Assembly (NCBI GenBank): GCA_945897655.1
Contig: CAMDHB010000091.1
Location: forward strand, 1 to 10,412
Direction: 5' to 3'
Source: Pseudorhodobacter antarcticus
GTDB taxonomy: Bacteria > Pseudomonadota > Alphaproteobacteria > Rhodobacterales > Rhodobacteraceae
DNA: 10,412 nt
Within the stretch, counting starts at the first letter, position 1; each line of letters begins with the position of its first letter. The notes beneath the pieces were generated by a model. That model searched no databases. It was not told the DNA's origin and was given only the letters and a program-made list of their open reading frames with translations. This document shows positions 7,216 through 10,412 of the stretch, one piece after another. Position numbers and translations under genes: made by a program.

Positions 7216-8723
7216 TGCCGCTGCAACCCTCCTTCGACGACTTCGCCCGCGCTTATGATCAGGGCCGCAACGCCTTGGTCTACGCCCGCCTTGCCGCCGA
7301 TCTGGACACGCCCGTGTCCCTGATGGCCAAACTGGGCGAGGCGCGGACCGACACTTTCATGCTGGAATCCGTAACCGGGGGCGAGGTTCGGGGCCGTTAC
7401 TCCGTCGTAGGCATGAAGCCCGATCTGGTCTGGACCTGCCGTGGCACCCGGTCCTCGATCAACCGCGAAGCCCGCTTTGACGCCGGGGCCTTCAACGACC
7501 AAGCCGGCGCGCCGCTTGATAACCTGCGCGCCCTGATCGCCGAAAGCCGGGTTGACCTGCCCGAAGGCCTGCCCGCCATCGCCTCGGGGCTTTACGGTTA
7601 TCTCGGCTACGACATGATCCGCCTTGTCGAACACCTGCCCCACATCAACCCCGATCCCCTTGGCTTGCCCGATGCCGTGCTGCTGCGCCCGTCCGTCGTG
7701 GCCGTGCTGGATGGTGTCAAGGGTGAGGTGACCGTTGTCGCCCCCGCCTGGGCCGCCTCCGGCCTCTCCGCCCGCGCCGCCTATGCCCAGGCCGCCGAAC
7801 GGGTGATGGATGCGCTGCGCGACCTTGACCGCTCCCCGCCCGCCCAGCGCGATCTGGGCGATGCGGCCCCGGTGGGCGAAGCCCAGTCGAACTTCACGCA
7901 TGAAGGCTACAAGCAAGCCGTTGAAAAGGCCAAAGACTACATCCGCGCCGGTGACATCTTCCAGGTCGTCCCCTCGCAACGCTGGTCCCAGGCCTTCACC
8001 CTGCCCCCCTTCGCCTTTTACCGCTCCCTCCGCCGCACCAGCCCCTCCCCCTTCATGTTCTTCTTCAACTTCGGCCCCTTTCAGGTCATCGGTGCCTCGC
8101 CCGAAATCCTTGTGCGCCTGCGCGACGGCCAGGTCACCGTCCGCCCCATCGCGGGAACCCGCAAGCGTGGCGGCACGCCCGAGGAGGACCGCGCCTTGGA
8201 AGCTGACCTGCTGGCCGACCAAAAGGAGCTTGCCGAACACCTGATGCTCCTTGACCTTGGCCGCAACGACGTGGGCCGGGTCGCCAAGGTAGGCTCCGTC
8301 CACCCGACTGAAAAGTTCATCGTAGAACGCTACTCCCACGTCATGCACATCGTCTCCAACGTGGTGGGCGAGATTGCCGATGGCGAAGACGCCCTCTCTG
8401 CCCTTCTGGCAGGCATGCCCGCAGGCACAGTGTCGGGCGCGCCAAAAGTCCGCGCGATGGAGATCATCGACGAACTTGAGCCCGAAAAGCGCGGCGTCTA
8501 TGGCGGCGGCGTGGGCTATTTCGCCGGCAACGGCGAGATGGACTTTTGCATAGCACTCCGCACCGCCGTGCTGAAGGATGACAAGCTCTATATCCAGGCC
8601 GGTGGCGGCGTCGTCTATGACAGCGACCCGGAAGCCGAGTATCAGGAAACCGTCAACAAATCCAAAGCGCTCCGCCGCGCGGCCGAGGATGCCGGAACCT
8701 TTGCACGGCGTGGAAACTTCTGA
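7215..8723 (+). CDS. trpE: Anthranilate synthase component I
   Basis: TrpE makes anthranilate from chorismate, using ammonia supplied by the glutaminase subunit TrpG; this is the first committed step of tryptophan synthesis. The 502-residue product has the feedback tryptophan site FMLESV (48-53) in the N-terminal domain, and in the chorismate-binding domain PIAGTRKRG (311-319), LAEHLMLLDLGRND (339-352) with metal-binding glutamate, His375 in YSHV, GTVSGAPK (404-411), and IALRTAV...QAGGGVVYDSDPE toward the end. It is complete and unfused; no glutaminase domain is present, so a separate TrpG is needed. The ATG at 7215 overlaps the ppiD stop in TGATG, implying translational coupling. No tryptophan-codon leader or attenuator hairpin precedes it. 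A trpG or trpD gene, often next in this group, does not follow: the next gene is on the opposite strand 9 bp away. Confidence 0.97.
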   Translation: MPLQPSFDDFARAYDQGRNALVYARLAADLDTPVSLMAKLGEARTDTFMLESVTGGEVRGRYSVVGMKPDLVWTCRGTRSSINREARFDAGAFNDQAGAPLDNLRALIAESRVDLPEGLPAIASGLYGYLGYDMIRLVEHLPHINPDPLGLPDAVLLRPSVVAVLDGVKGEVTVVAPAWAASGLSARAAYAQAAERVMDALRDLDRSPPAQRDLGDAAPVGEAQSNFTHEGYKQAVEKAKDYIRAGDIFQVVPSQRWSQAFTLPPFAFYRSLRRTSPSPFMFFFNFGPFQVIGASPEILVRLRDGQVTVRPIAGTRKRGGTPEEDRALEADLLADQKELAEHLMLLDLGRNDVGRVAKVGSVHPTEKFIVERYSHVMHIVSNVVGEIADGEDALSALLAGMPAGTVSGAPKVRAMEIIDELEPEKRGVYGGGVGYFAGNGEMDFCIALRTAVLKDDKLYIQAGGGVVYDSDPEAEYQETVNKSKALRRAAEDAGTFARRGNF

Positions 8724-8732
8724 CCGGCCCCG

Positions 8733-9446
8733 TTACCGCCCGGTTGCCAAGGCGACCACACCCACCGTCCGGAACAGGACGGCCAGATCCGTGCCAAAGG
8801 ACAGGTCCCGGTCGTATTCGCGGTCATATCTCGCCCTCTCGACAAAGCTGCTGTCGTTCCGCTCGGACACCTGCCACGGGCCAGTGATGCCGGGCAGCAA
8901 CCGGTAATAGGCAAGGCCGGGATAGATATCTTGCTGACTGGGCATCATCGGGCGCGGTCCGACAAGGGACATGTCACCCAAGACCACGTTCCACAACTGC
9001 GGCAATTCATCCAGCGAATAGCGCCGCAAGGCCAGCCCCAACCGCGTGATCCGTGGGTCGCAGCGCAGTTTCTGCGCCAGGTCCCACTCCACGCGGGCCG
9101 CAGGGTCGGCATCCAGATGATCCTGCAATCGGGCCTCTGCCCCCGGAACCATGCTGCGTAGCTTCCACATGCGAAACACACGCCCCTCGAGCCCGACCCT
9201 GTCTTGCACGTAGAACGGCTGACCGCCCTGAGCGGCAACCAGCAGCGCCAGCACCCCGATGACCGGCACCACAATGGGTGCGGCCACCACAATCAGCGCC
9301 AGATCAATCGCGCGCTTCAGACTCCGACGATAGATGCCGCCGGAACGCTTCGCCGTGCTCGGGCGGAACTGAACTGCCGGTCGCGTTTCGCTGGATACGA
9401 TCGGCTTTGGTACGCGAAGCGGGGGGCGGTTCAGCAAAAATGACAA
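8733..9446 (-). CDS. Polyprenyl-phosphate sugar-1-phosphate transferase (ExoY-like, PF02397)
   Basis: This family starts surface polysaccharide synthesis by moving a sugar-1-phosphate (galactose or glucose in ExoY-like members) from a UDP-sugar to undecaprenyl phosphate at the inner membrane. The 237-residue product lacks the multi-helix N-terminal half of WbaP-type enzymes. After a Pro/Arg-rich segment (7-43) come KRAIDL (44-49), one long hydrophobic membrane-embedded stretch (about 49-72), QDRVGLEGRVFRMWKLRSM (81-99), the catalytic Asp146-Glu147 in RRYSLDELPQLWNVV, DMSLVGPRP (158-166) and LPGITGPWQVSER (184-196). The size is near that of ExoY. The start is TTG 9446, with AGGTG 6 nt upstream; an in-frame TAG at 9450-9452 excludes a longer form, and no ATG occurs before Met93. 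A second TTG at 9437 is possible. It faces trpE. The donor sugar cannot be told from sequence. Confidence 0.93.
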   Translation of the reverse strand: MSFLLNRPPLRVPKPIVSSETRPAVQFRPSTAKRSGGIYRRSLKRAIDLALIVVAAPIVVPVIGVLALLVAAQGGQPFYVQDRVGLEGRVFRMWKLRSMVPGAEARLQDHLDADPAARVEWDLAQKLRCDPRITRLGLALRRYSLDELPQLWNVVLGDMSLVGPRPMMPSQQDIYPGLAYYRLLPGITGPWQVSERNDSSFVERARYDREYDRDLSFGTDLAVLFRTVGVVALATGR

Positions 9447-9478
9447 AGGCTACACCTACTGTTTGAATTCAATCACGG

Positions 9479-9590
9479 CCCTGTGCGGCCTTGGCCTTCG
9501 CGGCCAGCCACGGCATGGAACACCGCGCAGCACAGGGTCATTCTTTGCCAAGATTTGGATGCATGATGGGTCGGCAATGGGCCATGACCC
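9479..9590 (-). promoter_or_regulatory. Hairpin-rich leader upstream of the sugar transferase gene
   Basis: Three inverted repeats lie in this spacer. CCCTGTGC (9479-9486) pairs with GCACAGGG (9530-9537), enclosing a small TGGCC/GGCCA hairpin (9492-9506). GGGTCAT (9535-9541) pairs with ATGACCC (9584-9590), and inside it TTGCC (9545-9549) pairs with GGCAA (9573-9577). The first two share bases 9535-9537, so in an RNA they could not both form fully. No known riboswitch class is recognised. Arms of 7-8 bp can arise by chance in 200 bp, so function is a guess. Confidence 0.28.
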
Positions 9591-9610
9591 CCGCCCCTTG
9601 GGCTGCAACG

Positions 9611-9636
9611 CGATGCGCCCCTTTAGGGGCGCATCG
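9611..9636 (-). terminator. Strong hairpin after the VPLPA-CTERM gene (terminator or mRNA-stabilising)
   Basis: A perfect 11-bp inverted repeat, CGATGCGCCCC (9611-9621) and GGGGCGCATCG (9626-9636), closes a 4-nt loop (TTTA on plus, TAAA on minus). It begins 23 nt after the stop codon of the minus-strand CTERM gene. No T-run follows on either strand, so it may slow or partly end transcription, or shield the upstream mRNA from 3' decay. If read through, the sugar transferase would be on the same transcript. Confidence 0.6.
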
Positions 9637-9652
9637 GTAAAGACCGGCGTCA

Positions 9653-9666
9653 TGCCTGATCAGGCA
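9653..9666. repeat. Perfect 14-bp palindrome over the CTERM gene stop codon
   Basis: TGCCTGATCAGGCA is fully self-complementary and covers the last codons (Ala, stop) of the minus-strand CTERM gene. It lies 16 bp from the 11-bp hairpin. It could extend the termination structure or be a coincidence of codon choice. Confidence 0.4.
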
Positions 9667-10217
9667 GCCTTGCGGCGACGGCGCATTGCGGCGATGCCGG
9701 CAATGGCGCTGATGAGCAACACACCACCCGCCGGCAGCGGAACCGCTGCAACAGACGAGTCAAACGCAAGCGAAAAGTGCGCCGTGTCATTGACCGAGCC
9801 GTTGTCGCGCCGTCTCGGATCCCCAAAGGTGACCCGCAGGGTATCAGACCCGTTGGCGCCGATGGTGTTGTCCAGAATGCCGCTGAAACTGGTCGTGCCC
9901 TGACTGACAAACTGGGTCAGGCCGGATTGCAGCCATTCAAAGGTGATACCCCCCTGGAACATCGCGCTCAGCGTGTTGACCGTCGTCGATGTCAGCATGA
10001 TGTTCTGGCTGATCGTGCTCAGGTTCATGAAGGTGAATTCCCGGCTACCGGCATCATCCTCCCGCTGGAACGCTTCGGCAAAGAACCACGCGCCCACCAT
10101 GTCATAGCTTCCGCCATCGACGATCGTGTTCGACAAATTCAGGGTCGATGCACCCGCAGCAAAAGGCAGCGCCATCGCCACACTCAGCGCAGCCGCAAGG
10201 CTTGTCTTGTTCAACAT
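9660..10217 (-). CDS. Secreted protein with VPLPA-CTERM (exosortase-type) sorting signal
   Basis: A 185-residue secreted protein of otherwise unrecognised type. It starts MLNKTSLAAALSVAMALPFAAGA, a clear Sec signal peptide with cleavage likely after residue 23. The middle is Ser/Thr/Asn-rich and probably beta-structured, with no cysteines. The C-terminus is tripartite: VPLPAGG (159-165), a hydrophobic helix (about 166-178), and the basic end RRRRKAA. This matches the VPLPA-CTERM signal (TIGR03370), which in Rhodobacterales and others is thought to be read by an exosortase that cuts near the motif and releases or attaches the protein at the cell surface. The ATG at 10217 is chosen over 10244, because GGAGAG lies 6 nt upstream and the shorter form starts directly with the signal peptide. 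The adjoining sugar transferase fits the known link between exosortases and exopolysaccharide. The cargo's own role is unknown; biofilm matrix or surface adhesion are guesses. Confidence 0.85.
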   Translation of the reverse strand: MLNKTSLAAALSVAMALPFAAGASTLNLSNTIVDGGSYDMVGAWFFAEAFQREDDAGSREFTFMNLSTISQNIMLTSTTVNTLSAMFQGGITFEWLQSGLTQFVSQGTTSFSGILDNTIGANGSDTLRVTFGDPRRRDNGSVNDTAHFSLAFDSSVAAVPLPAGGVLLISAIAGIAAMRRRRKAA

Positions 10218-10244
10218 TTTTTGCTCTCCACATACCAAGGACAC

Positions 10245-10412
10245 TCGTTCGCACTCAGCTTAGATGCCTGATTCTACAGATTTTTGGGCTGACCTGCATC
10301 AGTCTCGCTGAAATAGTTTGGCCAAGGGTCGCGGGTCGTGTTGCCGCTGCAGAATGTGCGGTCAGAACGCACAGCGCCCAAGCACGCCACGCGTCCTTTT
10401 TGCCCAGCAGGA
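10245..10412. other. Non-coding right-edge segment with small repeats
   Basis: No convincing gene is seen here. Frames on the minus strand stay open to the edge for 45-51 codons, but third-position G/C in the one I scored is about 60 percent by hand count, below what the neighbouring genes show, and the peptides resemble nothing I know. A hairpin TGTGCG/CGCACA (10355-10360 with 10368-10373) and a tandem GGGTCGC-GGGTCGT (10327-10340) are present. It may be upstream control DNA, a dispersed repeat, or the remnant of a gene. Confidence 0.4.
10271..10276 (-). promoter_or_regulatory. Candidate -10 element of the VPLPA-CTERM gene
   Basis: TAGAAT on the minus strand matches the sigma-70 -10 consensus in five of six positions and lies 53 nt upstream of the ATG. 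No good -35 hexamer is found 16-19 bp further up, so it may depend on an activator or be a chance match. Confidence 0.25.

Noticed and set aside
7197..8348. A 383-codon open frame antisense to trpE
   Set aside because: Gly/Val-rich and without recognisable motifs, while the plus strand encodes an unmistakable TrpE.
8723..8744. Possible bidirectional terminator between trpE and the sugar transferase (ACCGG ... CCGGT)
   Set aside because: Only five base pairs around a 12-nt loop with no T-run; too weak to call.
9777..10271. A 164-codon plus-strand frame over the CTERM gene
   Set aside because: Arg/His-rich shadow; the minus-strand product has a signal peptide, a sorting signal and a good ribosome-binding site.
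10354..10412. Start of a plus-strand gene (ATG at 10354 open to the edge)
   Set aside because: Only 19 codons are visible, without a ribosome-binding site or recognisable residues.

Overview
The window reads as chromosomal DNA of a GC-rich alphaproteobacterium, most likely of the Rhodobacterales (Rhodobacteraceae/Paracoccaceae). This rests on strong G/C preference at third codon positions, on a two-domain cold-shock protein followed by a DUF192 gene, on FabI, PdxH and Gpt sequences resembling those I know from that group, and on a VPLPA-CTERM protein. The species cannot be named from the sequence.

Layout. Positions 1-1384 are on the minus strand: pdxH, a double cold-shock-domain protein, and the start of a secreted DUF192 protein cut by the left edge. 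A divergent promoter region of 81 bp separates pdxH from a plus-strand series: fabI, a LysE-type exporter, a xanthine phosphoribosyltransferase (gpt), a DUF2127 membrane protein and a class I/II aminotransferase. Gaps there are 2 to 70 nt, and a terminator-like hairpin follows the aminotransferase. Next is a tight two-gene unit, ppiD-like chaperone and trpE, whose stop and start codons overlap by one base. trpE then meets, tail to tail and 9 bp away, a minus-strand PF02397 sugar transferase (ExoY-like). Upstream of that, also on the minus strand, lies a small secreted protein with a VPLPA-type C-terminal sorting signal. The last 195 bp hold its leader and no convincing gene.

Most of the window is housekeeping: vitamin B6 salvage, fatty-acid elongation, purine salvage, envelope folding, and the first step of tryptophan synthesis. 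The accessory part is the right end (about 8733-10412). There a polyprenyl-phosphate sugar transferase sits beside an exosortase-type substrate, separated by a hairpin-rich 213-bp spacer. Exosortase systems are known to go with exopolysaccharide synthesis, so this looks like the edge of, or an outlier from, a surface polymer and protein-sorting locus. No exosortase gene is inside the window. I saw no transposase, tRNA, rRNA or CRISPR array, and nothing I would call an entirely new system.
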